NCBI GenBank assembly: GCA_021234155.1
Contig: JAJEKV010000014.1
Coordinates: forward strand, 18,012,652 to 18,076,651
DNA length: 64,000 bases
Source of the DNA: Isoetes taiwanensis
Lineage: Eukaryota; Streptophyta; Lycopodiopsida; Isoetales; Isoetaceae
Direction of reading: 5' to 3'
This document shows positions 11,104 through 22,256 of this stretch, piece by piece. Below the pieces are notes generated by a model. It was not told where the DNA came from. It saw nothing but the letters and a program-made list of their open reading frames with translations, and did not search any database. The translations under genes and the position numbers were made by a program. Numbering within the stretch: position 1 is the first letter of the stretch; every line of letters begins with the position of its first letter.

Positions 11104-12071
11104 AAAAATTTTAGAATTCAAACCAGAAAAAACTAGAATTCATTTGAGGCTTTCATCACCTGTAGCTTTTGAATTTGATCACAATAAAACAAATAGAACA
11201 TACGTAAAAGTTACCATAAAGATAGAGCAAATTGATCCCATTATTCTGAAAGTCATAAAGTTTGCAACACCCATACACAAATATTTTTCAACTGGAATTT
11301 AACAGCAGCAATTGGCCTCCATGGATTCTTGTGGTGAGAAACCAAAGTGGGAAACTTTTCTGCTTGTTAGTACAAGGATCTAGAAGCCTTGGAACTTGCT
11401 TAATAACTGCCTCAAAATCTAAAAATGCATGGTAATTTTTTGCAAGCTTCATTCGGAATAAGCCATAAAACAATATCCAATAGCCCAATCCTGTATTAAT
11501 CAGCTGGTAGGATGTGAAAGCCTACCAAACCCGGCCGAAAAATTGCTGTTTTAGCATAGATAACTTAATCAAACATATCCATATCATACACTATCAAAAA
11601 GATCTCGGAGAAAGCTTTCCAACGCGCAATAAAAATCATCTCAAACAGAGCTCTGGATCAAAAGTTATGATAAGAAATGTGTTGCCGGCGGGAAAACTGC
11701 ACTACATGCACCCTTCAAGCCCTTCATGTGCCCATTATGCACCACACACACAAAAAGAGGGCTTTTGTTGTGAGCCATTAAAATCAATGGCCCTTCATGT
11801 GCCCATTATGCACCACACGCACAAAAAAAGGGCTTTTGTTGTGAGCCATTTGTTATTGACCATTGAAAAAAAAAGGCTAAAATTAATGGCTCAGAAATGG
11901 TGCACTCTAGATGTACGCATTAGTACATCTATTTGAATACATCACGAAATCATAGGAAAACCTTAGTGAAAAGCGTACAAAAACACAAAGAAAATCCCCT
12001 GTTATTATGCTACATATTCCACTTGTGATACCTTTCATCTCTCATTTCTCAAATGGTGTCCTACCTTATCT
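11104..12071 (+). other. decayed LINE ORF1 middle, with tandem repeat
   Basis: The first 200 bases continue the ORF1 frame after the fold-back element and then break. At about 11719-11860 a unit of about 73 bp is present twice; each copy has CCCTTCATGTGCCCATTATG, CACCACAC and GGGCTTTTGTTGTGAGCCAT. The region from about 11310 to 12060 has no clear coding pattern and may include another small insertion. Confidence 0.5.
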
Positions 12072-13148
12072 TTGAATGAATTCAAGAAATTTCATGTTGC
12101 CTCTGTCACCATGAGTGAACTTAACCCTATCTATTGGAATGAAGACTGCTTTTCTAAAAATTTTAATTTCATTGGCTCATACTTGACCAGTGAGTACTCA
12201 CCATACAGGCCTCCAAAATGCTTTATTCAAATGGACATTTCTAAGCCTATCTCCACTTCTGTTCCAATTATTGATTTCTATGGGAACCAAATTAATCTGC
12301 AGCTGAAATGGGTTGATTTACCAAACTTATGCCATAAATGCAACTATAGGCATAATTATTATGAGGAATGCAATATCAAGAAAGACAACACGAGTTTTGA
12401 AGATGAAATTAACACTCAGAATGATTCTCTGCATAAAACTTATCCTACACGAGATAATTTTGAAATTCCTGATAAGAGGGAGCCTGTTCCTTGGAAAAGA
12501 GTCAATGGTAGCCAGAAAAGAATCTCTAAACAAAGAGATTTAAGAGCATTGCAACAATCTTTCAAGGTGGCTGCTCTCTCTGAAGCAAAAAATATATCTT
12601 ACATTCTTGACAGCCATTCTAATGTCAAGATTCTCAATAAAGGCATCTTTTTTAAGGAGAATTCCACAGTTGGATCCAACATCACAGAAAATAGAGACAA
12701 GTCAAAGGAAAGTGTTGTTAGGGATTCCAATACCACAGTTAACAGAGAAATGTCTAAGGGTTACTATCACAATAAATTGGATTTCGCATGCAAGACCAAA
12801 ATTAATTCAGTTAATATTGATCATAATCTGAAAATGCTCAAAGGGAAGATGCCTGTTTCATCAAATTATGATCTTCATGGTATTCTTTCAAATATTCTCA
12901 AACATTCTGGATCAAGCAAGCACAAAGACAATACTGTTGAAGTATGCAAGAATAATATTGCCAACAAGGTCTCAGATGCTGAAAACCCTGCTCAAATCTC
13001 AAGTAAAGCATATGATGATAGAGACAATGACGTTCCATTAATTATTGAAAATACTGATTGCAAAAGATTTCTGAAGGTTCAATGCACTGCTACAAGACAG
13101 ACAGTTTGGATTCTCAAAACAAAATATCGGATCAAGCAAAAACAGTAG
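12072..13148 (+). pseudogene. LINE ORF1, central part with zinc-knuckle-like motif
   Basis: A 358-codon frame. Residues 60-110 (PPKCFIQMDISKPIS, then QLKWVDLPNLCHKCNYRHNY) resemble plant LINE ORF1 proteins, in which a short hydrophobic strand leads into a CCHC knuckle. Here the spacing is C-x2-C-x3-H-x5-C, one off the usual C-x2-C-x4-H-x4-C. The remainder is hydrophilic and rich in Asn, Lys and Ser. The frame ends at 13148; the plus-one frame opens from 13058 and carries on to 13591, then another to 13969, so two frameshifts separate these parts. Confidence 0.6.
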
Positions 13149-13977
13149 CTGCTCAATTTCTTCAACAAGGTGTTCAAGATGACCAGGGTATCAAATGCTC
13201 AAATAATTTTAACCTTCTTGCCAACTTAAATGATGACTGCTCTGTGGAATCTATGGAGCTAAATTCCTACATTGATAAGCCTGATCCACCTCATGCCATT
13301 CCTGCTACAATTAATTCCAGTACGGCCCCTACACATGATGATCTCATTGACCTTTCTCCCCTTATCCCTTCAGATCCTCAACCTTCACCTTGCAAAAAAA
13401 CAAAAGAGTTTATTTCCCTCCATATTGCTACACTTTTAAGTGAGTTAATTGTAGAGCCATCAGTGTCAGATAAATCAGCTTTTGAGTTTGATATGGAAAA
13501 ATTTCCAAACACTGATATGGAGGGGAATTCTAATGGGACAAGGAAATTTTGTGAGGCTGCAATAGTTCAGGTTCAAGATCAGAATGTATAGATGCCTGCA
13601 GATCTTTCCTAAGAAGATCTCCCTAAAGAAAACAGCGTGGTTCAAAAATACAGTGGAGTTCAATCCAATATTCAATATGAAGAAATTTCCAGGCAAGATC
13701 TTTCCTCTCTACATTTTAACTCATTGTGTTCTAATGATGAACCTAACAATAATTTTTCTGTTCTTAAAGAAAATGATGGTAATATTAATTGTGACACGGA
13801 AAATAGAGATTATATCTCCTATGCCCAAAAGGTTAATTCTGATCCCAAGGACTGCTACACATCCAAATTTTGGTTGTGTTCCCATTCTATGAGTATAGGC
13901 ACTGACATTGACTCTGAAAAGGAAAATAGCAATCCATGTGCTCAGGATAAGATCTCCATTATTAAATCATGGGTGAT
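13149..13977 (+). pseudogene. LINE ORF1, C-terminal part, frameshifted
   Basis: Hydrophilic Asn/Ser/Asp-rich coding pattern continues in two frames (13058-13591 and 13637-13993), with DISYAQKV-like and SIIKSWV segments. It is cut at 13977 by the reversed LINE fragment. After that insert a frame rich in KSKKKKNKFKGV runs from 14724 to 14908 and looks like the basic ORF1 tail. Confidence 0.5.
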
Positions 13978-14707
13978 TTTTTTTTTTTGTTGAAGGACGT
14001 CAGACTTTATTCAATCAAAGAGTCAAATACAAGTATAAATGCAGAGACAGGAATAAAATCTCAGCGGATAAGCAGAGACCCACCGAGTGAAGCAACCTGC
14101 CTAAGCATAAGAGTGCACATCCAAATACTCCTCAAAAATCAATCGCCTCTTGCGAGGGGCAAGTGAAGAACAATGATACGACTTTACAATGTAACCTTGA
14201 GCTTCTTGGAGAACACGATTATCTGCCACATCCAGACCTTTGAAGATTACCAATCTTCGTCTTTTCCAGATAGTCCAAAGCAACCATCCTGCTGCTAGAT
14301 GAAAAGCCTGGCCTTGTAACTCTGTCCAGGTACTTGGGTAAATTGCCAAAAGCAGTTGTTGACTTGTTAGTGAAACCTGAAAAAGGGAAAACAATCAGTC
14401 CCATACCTGTCTAAGGTGTTCACACATGAAAAAGCAATGCTCAATGGTCTCAGATCCACGCGTGCATACTGGACACTGATTTGATATTCTAGGGTTAAAC
14501 TTATGGACAAGCACATTAACCCGCAAACACCTATGAAGAATCTGCCACCAAAGAACTATCACTTTAGGATGAAGGAGCTTGTCCCATGCCCAAGACCACA
14601 CCTTCTGCCATTGAAGAGGAGGAAGTTGAAGAGACCACTTATTAGACGGAGGAAGAATATCAGTATCAAGCAACAACTGATACATAGAGTTCACAAGTTT
14701 GCACTCC
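13978..14707 (-). mobile_element. 5'-truncated LINE fragment, reversed, with 16-bp TSD
   Basis: Flanked by perfect copies of TTAAATCATGGGTGAT (13962-13977 and 14708-14723). On the minus strand it ends in poly-A (the T-run at 13977-13989). It encodes the reverse-transcriptase zinc-binding domain: LHPKVIVLWWQILHRCLRVN, then CPVCTRGSETIEHCFFMCEH (14694-14395), then the WTIWKRR connection segment and a short tail to 14101. This sequence differs from the zf-RVT of the host LINE, so it is another family. Only the last 730 bp were copied, as is usual for target-primed reverse transcription. Confidence 0.85.
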
Positions 14708-14723
14708 TTAAATCATGGGTGAT

Positions 14724-14912
14724 GACTCCTACTTAAATAATATCTCTACATCTGTGGCCTTGAAATGCTGCTCTCAAAACACCACTGCCACCACTGGCCA
14801 TAAGAAGAGTAAAAAAAAGAAAAATAAATTCAAAGGGGTTCTCAAGAATATTGGCATTCCAGCTGCCAACACCAGAAATAGCTCAAAGAGGACCACTAGA
14901 AGCCATTACTAA
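14724..14912 (+). pseudogene. LINE ORF1 basic tail
   Basis: Past the nested fragment, one frame gives a 60-codon end with STSVALKCCSQNTTATTGHK followed by KSKKKKNKFKGVLKNIG and a stop at 14912. A Lys-rich C-terminus fits an RNA-binding ORF1. The endonuclease ORF starts 45 bases later, the tight spacing typical of L1 ORF1 and ORF2. Confidence 0.45.
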
Positions 14913-14956
14913 AGTCCTAACCATTTTTCCCTGATTTTTTGTATTATCTTCCTTTG

Positions 14957-15552
14957 ATGAATATTCTATCATGGAATTTAAGGGGCATTAAAGGCCTTCG
15001 CAAAGGAGATGTGCAATTTCCCAAATAAGAAGCTATAATTCTGATATTATCCTTCTCCAGGAACTTAGGCTCCCTAACTTTGAATGCTCCAATTTGGCAG
15101 ACTGGATTGGCCCTGGAAACTCATCTATTTGGATTGAAGCCTCTGGAACCTCTGGGGGGCTTTGTATTATCTGGAAGCACCTCAACCATTGTTCTGTCTA
15201 TAACAGTCCATGCAAAAGTTGGCAATCTGTCATATTTAAGCATAATGGCCTTACTTTTGGGATCATTAATACCTATGCTTCAATTGATTCTAGAATCAGA
15301 GAAAATACCTGGCAAAATCTTAATGATTGGCTTCTCACTCAAAATTGTGAAACTTGGATTTTAGCTGGGGATTTTAATAACACCCCTTCCTGGGATCTTA
15401 AATTTGGCAAAAAACTCAATATGTCTGTCACTGAGCGTGTCAATTGGGATAATCTCCTTGATATAAATTTCTTTAATTATATCCCTTCCTCTACTGCTAG
15501 ATATACTTGGTCAAATAAACAAGAAGGGAATTCTCGTTTGTTTGGCTTATAG
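14957..15552 (+). pseudogene. LINE ORF2, apurinic-type endonuclease domain
   Basis: This domain nicks target DNA to prime reverse transcription. It starts MNILSWNLRGIKGLRKGDVQF; SWNLRG is the conserved first strand. One in-frame stop (TAA at about 15022) and a frame change follow, then SDIILLQELRL (LQE motif with the metal-binding Glu), GGLCIIWK, FGIINTYAS, WILAGDFNNT (catalytic GDFN) and ARYTWSNKQ. The usual final SDHxP appears in another frame just after 15560 (RSDHQPQF). Length and motif order are normal; the stop and shifts make it inactive. Confidence 0.85.
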
Positions 15553-18046
15553 TGATGAAACCACCTCGTTCTGATCACCAACCTCAATTCCTATCTACTA
15601 AGCATGTTATTTCGTTGAAGAGATCTGGGAATATTCCATTCAAACTTAATTGCTCCTTGCTTGAATCTGACAGATTCATTGCAGATTTTACATCTTTCTA
15701 TAAATCCCTCCCAAGAGTTCAAGCTGCTAATTCCATGAAATCCTTTTACTCAAACATTAAGGAGTCTAAATCATGGATTAAAAGTTGGTCCAAGAATCTT
15801 CATGACTCTAAGATTGCTGAGAAAAACAAATACCTGCAGGAAATGAAAGATGTGAGATTAAAACTTTAGAGTGATCCTATGAATATTGAGCTTCATTTGT
15901 TAGAAGGGAATCTTGAAATGACCATTAAATCTATTGCCATTAAATCTATTGAAGAATATGAAGCAAAAGGTGTTGCAGTTAAATGCAAACTAAAATACCA
16001 TTCTTCTATGGATAACAGCAACTCAAAATTCTTTTATCGGGTGGCCAAAAACAGGTTATTAAAAAGTCAATTGTCTGTCATCACTAAGGATGATGGTACT
16101 ACGATATCTCAAACTTCTTTCATGACAAATATGTAGATATCTTTGCTAAGCCAGCTGACAACCTTGCTCAATCTATTCAGGCAAATAAATTTATGGATTT
16201 TTTGAGGAATTTGCCCCCCTTCAATAATTTTTCTACTACATCTGAGATTGATAATCTTTCCTCTGAAGCTGTGGTGTTCTCTACTATCTCGAGTTTAGGA
16301 AGAAATAAAAGCCCTGGACCTGATGGCCTTCCTACAGAATTTTATATTGAATTCTGGGAAGTCATTAAAGAGTATTTAATGCAGATGATCTATGGTTTTT
16401 GGAATTTTAATCACTTGCATCCTGCTATTTGCTCTGGTTTTATCACTCTGATTCCAAAAGTGGATAATTCAGCTACTTTTAATGATTGGAGGCTAATTTC
16501 CTTAACTAATACCTCCTACAAAATTTGTGCTAAGCTAATTGCTAACAAAAAGTCATCTTCAGAAGGTCATTAGCTCAAGCCAATCAGCATTCCTACCAAA
16601 CAGATATATTCTTGATAACTATATTGTTGCCATGGAGGGTCTTCATTGGAATAATTTGACCAGGCAAAATTGTATCTTGCTTAAATTAGATTTCTCCAAA
16701 GCTTTTGACAGTGTTAGGTGGGATTTTTTGGAATAGAATTCTCTGAGAAACTTATTAAGCTAATCATTGGACTTAATCAGAGATCCCAATCTGCTGTTAT
16801 CATCAATGGTTCTCCTAGCAAATTCTTCTCTTTAGGCAGAGGTGTGAGACAAGGGTGTCCTTTAGCTCCATACTTATTTCTTGCAGTTGCTGAAATGCTT
16901 ACCTGTGCTATCCACTTTCATCAAAAAGCTGATGCTCTGCATGGTCTTATTCTCCCTGACAATTCCTCTCTCTCCATTTCTCAGTATGCATATGATACCT
17001 TCACTTTTCTCAAAAATGATCCTAATAATATCGAGTTCCTCTTCAAGGTCATTGATTCTTTCAGTGCTGCATCTGGGGTTCACTTAAACAGGGATAAATG
17101 TATCATTATTAGAGATATTTCTAATGACTATATCTCTGATATCAAATGTATTCATTCCAATGACTCAAGTAAATTGATAGGCATGCCTCTATCCACAAAT
17201 CTAGCTCTAAAAGGTCTAGGGTCTCCAATCATCTCTCGTATCAAAAAGAAATTAACTAATTATGCTAGTTGCCTATCTCTGGCTGGAAGATCTATTGTTG
17301 CAAATAATGTGATTGCTAGCTCTCACATATATTTTTCATCTGCTCTTCTTGCTCCAAAGTTTATATACCAACAATTAGAAAGGATCATCAGGAACTTTAT
17401 TTGGGGCAAGCATCATATGATTAATTGGAAATCAATATCCAGAAGCAAAAATCAGGGGGGTCTTGGCTGTAAGAATCTCCTTCTACAGGGGTATGCTCTC
17501 GCTGGTAAATATGTTTGGAGGCCTCTATATCAAGCCAATAATCCTGCCTCTATTTTTATCAAACATTGGTTTTCTTGCAGTTATATTAAAGGGCACCCTT
17601 CAGTTATGCATCATCTCCCTTCTTCTGCTTTCTTTAATTTGCAGGTTGGAGCCAACACTTCTCCCCTTAAGAGAAATCTTATCTCTGCTTGGAATATTTC
17701 TCACAGAGCTTTTAAGCATATTGATCTTCAAAACTGTCACCACAGATCAAGCATCTTTTGGAATCCTTACTTATCCAGAGACAACTCTACTCCTTTGGCT
17801 ACTTTGCACCCCAGAATCTATAAAAAATGGAGCGAGCTTAACATTGTACATTTAGGTGACCTTAGAGTTAATAATAGATGGATCACTTGGACTGCTCTTA
17901 AGCAAAAAATCAGAGGTACCCTATCTGACAGAAATCTCTTCAAGCATATAATGCAAAAGATTAGTGGCCTAAATTTAGATGCCAATCCAAATTCTGTGCA
18001 TGATTGGACTCTTAATAATAAAGGGGCATATAAAGTTTTCATATAA
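15552..18046 (+). pseudogene. LINE ORF2, reverse transcriptase
   Basis: RVT_1-type reverse transcriptase in four broken frames. Linker at 15552-16136; then SPGPDGLPTEFYIEFW and GFITLIPKVDN (16193-16573), SQSAFLPNRYILDN and KLDFSKAFDSVRWDFLE (16539-16736), and GRGVRQGCPLAPYLF and ISQYAYDTFTFL (16718 onwards). The catalytic YADD box reads YAYD, so the first of the paired Asp residues is lost. After 17100 comes the thumb and the conserved FIWGKHHMINWKSISRSKNQ and GGLGCKNLLL block. The frame ends at 18046, where another LINE fragment has been inserted. Confidence 0.9.
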
Positions 18047-18047
18047 A

Positions 18048-18637
18048 GGTCAGAAGGGACGTCCTGGCAAGATTTAGGATGGGGAGCCACGACCTAAGAA
18101 TTGAAAAAGACAGATGGAGGAAAGTAGAAAGGGAGAACCGAATATGCCGAATTTGTGACACAGGAAAAGTAGAGGATGAGAACCACCTGCTCAACGAATG
18201 TCCAATGTACGAAGACATCAGGAACAAGTACAGGGATATAGGATGGGGACAACCAGTACATATCCTAATGACAAGAGCAGACACAATGAAAGACCTGGCA
18301 GATGCAATCCAGGAGATGATAACCAAGCATCGGGAAGCACACAAAGAAAGAGGGCTTATAATATGAATCACCCGAGAGGTGAGACATTGGAGCCCACAAA
18401 TGCTCGGCTAAATACTGATTAATAACGACGCATCCCCGCACGGCCATGACGCTGAGTATAAGCGAGGTGCCGGTACTAATAGAAACTAAGAAAAGCCTTC
18501 AGAAAAGGCTACAATATACCAGCATGTTGTGCTAGTAGCGCCCATTTGGGGGCTCGCCCATGCTACATCAGTCCAGGGGCCTTAGGGCACAAGGGGCAAT
18601 AATTCTTTTCTTTTCTATTCTATTCTAATTTACAAAT
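18048..18637 (+). mobile_element. 3' end of a different LINE clade, inserted in LINE
   Basis: From 18052 an open frame reads VRRDVLARFRMGSHDLRIEK, then NRICRICDTGKVEDENHLLN and ECPMYEDIRNKY, stopping at 18366. The CxxC...H...C ending after a basic RFRMGSHDL block is the C-terminus of non-L1 LINE proteins and resembles the relic at 1792. About 230 bases of 3' UTR follow, ending in TTC/TATTC simple repeats (about 18600-18632), a tail type known for RTE-like elements rather than poly-A. It interrupts host LINE ORF2 between KGAYKVF and YKFLNRPCNP. Exact ends and target duplication are uncertain. Confidence 0.65.
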
Positions 18638-18639
18638 TC

Positions 18640-19280
18640 CTGAATAGGCCATGCAATCCTTCTAAGGCCAAAATTTTCTGGAATATCTCGGATGACATTG
18701 AATTTAAATTATTCAATAATGTATGGAATTCATGTTTAACTCCTAAGGTTGAATATTTCATTTGGCTTGTTGCAAATGGTAGTGTTTCAAATCTTGCATC
18801 CTTTGCTAAACATCAAGTTAGAAATGCTGCTCCTATTGATTCTCATTGCCCCTTGCATTCTAACAACATTGAGGATATGAACCACATTCTTATCTGTCCC
18901 AAACTTTGCTCTTTTTGGAACGGTTTGAATATTTCTTCAATATTCCCAAACCTACCTCTTTGTTGAACTTCTTGTTAAATGATGATGCGTTCATAAATTC
19001 TTTATATTATATTGCCTTGTGGAATATTTGGAAACATAGGAATAGATGTTTATATGGCCAGCATTCAGTTTCTTGTACTTGGATTAAATTGCATATCATA
19101 TATGATTTAGAGCTGTTTGCCACTTGCAGTAACCATATTAAAGGAAATCATTTTGATGAAAGGTGGAATAATTTAGGGGTTTATACTTGTCCTTATAATT
19201 TATTTAAATTGTATTGTCATGATGAATTTGCTGACAGTGATATCTTATCTATCAGATTACATGAACAATCTCAGAGCTGA
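18640..19280 (+). pseudogene. LINE ORF2, zf-RVT and connection region
   Basis: Continues ORF2 after the inserted fragment: FLNRPCNPSKAKIFW, then TPKVEYFIWLVANGSVSNLA, then CPLHSNNIEDMNHILICPKL, which is the zf-RVT zinc-binding motif. A frame change near 18906 leads into LLNFLLNDDAFINSLYYIAL and WNIWKHRNRCLYG, the conserved W-x-IWK-RN segment. No RNase H catalytic motifs follow. Confidence 0.75.
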
Positions 19281-19698
19281 TTTACATGCTGAGTTTCAGA
19301 TTTATGTGGAACACTTGATTGATCAGGAAATTGAATACTCAGAGGGACTTTGGACAGGGTTAGTCAGGGGTAGAACAGATATTGATATATTGGATGTTCC
19401 TGAAAGAGAAATAGATTGGGCTATGGAATTTTGTAGGGGCACTTACTTGATGCATCAGCTATGGTAGTTTCTGGAAAGATTTAGCAGTAACATAACTGAT
19501 CAACAGTTCGAGTTCTACAGGGACTGCTATTATTATCACAGAGAAATTGCTGATGCCTGTGGCTCACTTATCCTACTCATGGCTACTTCAAACTCTGATA
19601 CCTTAATCCTGGAACTTAATTGGGGGAATAATCATATCCTTATATTCCAACCTCATTATCCAGCTCTTTTCCCTTTTATTGACTCCTATCAATTCTAA
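19219..19698 (+). pseudogene. extra 3' ORF of the LINE, unknown function
   Basis: A frame of about 159 codons with a single stop (19465-19467) lies between ORF2 and the poly-A tail. It overlaps the end of ORF2 by about 60 bases. The product is acidic, with EFQIYVEHLIDQEIEYSE, WTGLVRGRTDIDI, PEREIDWAMEF and, after the stop, QQFEFYRDCYYYHREIADAC and LILELNWGNNHILIFQPHYP. I do not recognise a family. Codon-like composition over 480 bases with one stop, in an element where every ORF has several, suggests that it was once translated. Confidence 0.4.
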
Positions 19699-20087
19699 TT
19701 TCCTAACTTTTAAATCTCCATCATAACATCTCCACTTTTTTGCACATTATCCTTTTCTATTCCTTCCTTATCTACCCCTAATTTTCGGCTTCATATTTTC
19801 TTCACAAAGTGGTCTGCTACATTTTCAGGTTGTGATCTACAGTTCTCGGACAGTAGCAGTTCACTTTGCAAAGATCATACTCTGGCGATCATGTCAACTT
19901 GTTTATCTACTTCTAAAGTTTCATATGACTGGAAACCTAATGCTTCATACAGTTTAGCAGATGCATCTAAATTCATTTTTCAGTATTATATATGCACTAT
20001 CTTTTTGAATTTTCAGTTCTATTGCAATGCCTCAGCATCAACAATAATCTTTATTGTATCTTTTTTCAATAATTAATGGAAAAACCT

Positions 20088-20127
20088 CATTCTCTCTCTC
20101 TCTCTCAAAAAAAAAAAAAAAAAAAAA
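20088..20127 (+). other. LINE 3' terminus: CT repeat and poly-A
   Basis: TCTCTC units run directly into about 21 A residues, followed at once by the right target duplication (20129-20142). This is the normal end of a target-primed insertion. Confidence 0.85.
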
Positions 20128-20142
20128 GGAAGCAGCCCTAAT

Positions 20143-21089
20143 ATACAAAGGTGTGATTCTTATGGGAGGGAACAATCTGTGGTGGTAAATGTTAGAGGTA
20201 TTGGGACTTACGCCGATCTTTGGACGAGCTACTTTGACATTGTAGGAAAATATCAAGGGATGTATGCACATGCATAGTAAATATCTAATGAACTTCACAC
20301 ATCTTGATCTTGCATTTGTTCCACTGTGATTTTGGTGTTTGATATCTCTTGGATCTTCCGGGGCCGGGTTTCTAGGTTCAATGGCCTAGGTTGCTCCAGA
20401 TGCTCATGTTCATCTATGTTTCTCTGTGGTATTCTTGTGCTCTGTGACACTAGGCATGTCTTCCTCATAGGCATAGCTTCCTGGTGAGGCTGTGTGTCAA
20501 CTCTTGTGACTCCATGGTAAGAGGTCCTCCAATACCAAATGTGGACTTGGAAGGGTATGCGCATACGAGGTTTACCCCCACCACTCCTGCTACAGGGCTC
20601 AGAATGTGTGTTGGCTGGGCATGTTTCTGCTAACAGGGTCTGCATATAGGCTGATTGAGCTTCTCATTGTCCGGGGGCTATGTTATGATGTTTTGGAACT
20701 TTGATCATGTCTCTTTGCTTCTAGTGCTCATGTTTGATATTTCCTTAGATTATGTTGTCATTGACTGTACTCACCTATAATCTTTTGTTTTGCTTGTGCT
20801 TATGTCTTTGTATCCAAGATTCCAGAGTATTCCATGCATGCAATGGCAGCCACGGATCCCCACTTAGTCACGATGACTAATACCATTGAGTGCATGTATT
20901 GAGAATATTATGGATAGTAAATCTTTGGATTGTTGTGGTCTTGATGGATAAGAATGGATCATTCTCCAATTGCAAGATGGAAGATTAAATTCTTTGCCAA
21001 TACTGTCACTTTAGATCAATCTAGATCTAGCCTTAAGTTTAGACAAGATCCAGAGTTGCCAGGAAGGTCAACTCGACAGACTCATCACA
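20143..21089 (+). mobile_element. 5' LTR, right part
   Basis: Matches 25695-26806 of the 3' LTR base for base over long stretches (for example GATCTTTGGACGAGCTACTT and the CTGACATTT-rich region), and ends CTCATCACA at 21089, one base before the primer-binding site. Compared with the partner it lacks one of two 48-bp tandem units (25870-25950) and a block of about 115 bp (26485-26600). Confidence 0.8.
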
Positions 21090-21090
21090 G

Positions 21091-21104
21091 TTGGTATCAG
21101 AGCA
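21091..21104 (+). promoter_or_regulatory. primer-binding site, initiator Met tRNA type
   Basis: TTGGTATCAGAGCA directly follows the LTR end. The TGGTATCAGAGC core is complementary to the 3' end of plant initiator methionine tRNA and primes minus-strand synthesis. It fixes the LTR right edge and the element's plus orientation. Confidence 0.9.
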
Positions 21105-21197
21105 ATGTTAGATCTTAAAGGGAGCTTGGGAATGATTCATATTCTTGAAGTGGTTTGTTAATATTCCTATTCTCTATGTGCAAAATAGTAGGAGATC

Positions 21198-22256
21198 ATG
21201 GATGCTGGTGGTGCTAGTGGTGTAGGGGAAGATGGAGTTTAAGACATAACTAGTATCCTGCAAGCTATCCAGCAAGTTCTGCAGCAAAGTGCATCACAGC
21301 AAAAGAGTGAAGCTGATAAAGCAATTGGAAAGGTTTTAAAGGACACTAAAAGAGAAGTGTTCACAGGGGAGAACACAACAGGAGATGATGCTGATGCCTG
21401 GCTCCGTGGTGGAGTTCTATTTTGATTTGATCAAAGCGCATGAAGGCTCTTCTTGCTCAAGCAATGCTGGGGGGCTTTGCAAGAGTTTGGTAGGAGATAT
21501 GGTTGATTGGTCTCGGGAAGACTCCCATACATGCTACATGGGCTGATTTTAGGACCGCCTTTGAGGGTCATTTCACACCTCCAAGATACAAGATTGAGAA
21601 GATGAATGAGTTCTTTGATTGTGTACAGACTGGCACAATGTCAGTACAATGAGAAATTTAGAAGGTTGCAGCCTCATTGTCATGCTATGGATAAAATCAA
21701 GTTGTGTTCCAGATTTATGAAAGGCTTTCATGTAGATATCAAGAGTACGATGTCAGGAGTTGCCTATGAAGACCTTGAGGAAGTTGTTTGGATTGCTCGA
21801 CCAAATGAGAACTCGTATAGCCGAAGACGATCATCTAGAGGGGAGCCATCTGCTAGCCAATCTGTGGAGGTTCCGAGTAATAACTTGAGGAATTGTGCAA
21901 GTAACACGCAAAGTGGAGGCAGTAAGTTACCACTACAGTTCACTGATGAGGAGAGGCAGCGATGCTTTGAAAAGGGGCATTGTTTCCATTGTAGAGAAAC
22001 GAGACACTCAAGGAACAATTGCCCAGTATTTTGTAGTATGGCGGGACGTAGCTTCTCAATGCCCATGGATTCACAACAGTTATATAGACATGGCATGGAA
22101 GGAGAGTGATTCAATCGATAACCAAATGTTAGTAGAGGCAGAGGCCGTGGAGAGCCTCGATGGAATCAAAGAGAGTGTCAACCCGAAGAAAGATGGGATA
22201 CAGAGGATAGAACTATTGAGTGAATGCAGCAATAGTGAAGCCAGAGTGCCACAATA
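21198..22256 (+). pseudogene. gypsy-type gag, no pol
   Basis: Starts MDAGGASGVGEDGV, then a stop, DITSILQAIQQVLQQSASQQ, KREVFTGENTTGDDADAWL, FRTAFEGHFTPPRYKIEKMN (retrotransposon gag core), then from 21606 YNEKFRRLQPHCHAMDKIKL and a CCHC zinc knuckle, CFHCRETRHSRNNC (about 21985-22026). Several frameshifts are present. Only about 220 bases separate the end of the frame from the 3' LTR, and no protease, reverse transcriptase, RNase H or integrase motif is found. The element is therefore either a gag-only non-autonomous type or an internal deletion product. Confidence 0.75.

Larger units (their letters stand above)
9135..20128 (+). mobile_element. L1-type LINE retrotransposon, degenerate and nested
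   Basis: A near full-length plant L1-type element, bounded by a 14-bp target duplication and ending in a CT-repeat and poly-A tract (20088-20127). Order on the plus strand: 5' region, ORF1 (about 9798-14908), apurinic endonuclease (14957-15552), reverse transcriptase (about 15552-17900), zf-RVT and connection region (18640-19280), and a further 3' reading frame (19219-19698). Three later insertions lie inside: a fold-back element (10363-11103), a reversed LINE fragment (13978-14707) and a fragment of another LINE clade (about 18048-18637). Stops and frameshifts in every ORF show it cannot move by itself. It splits the 5' LTR of the older gypsy-like element. Confidence 0.85.

Noticed and set aside
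12327-12533. Minus-strand frame of 68 codons
   Set aside because: It is the antisense shadow of LINE ORF1.
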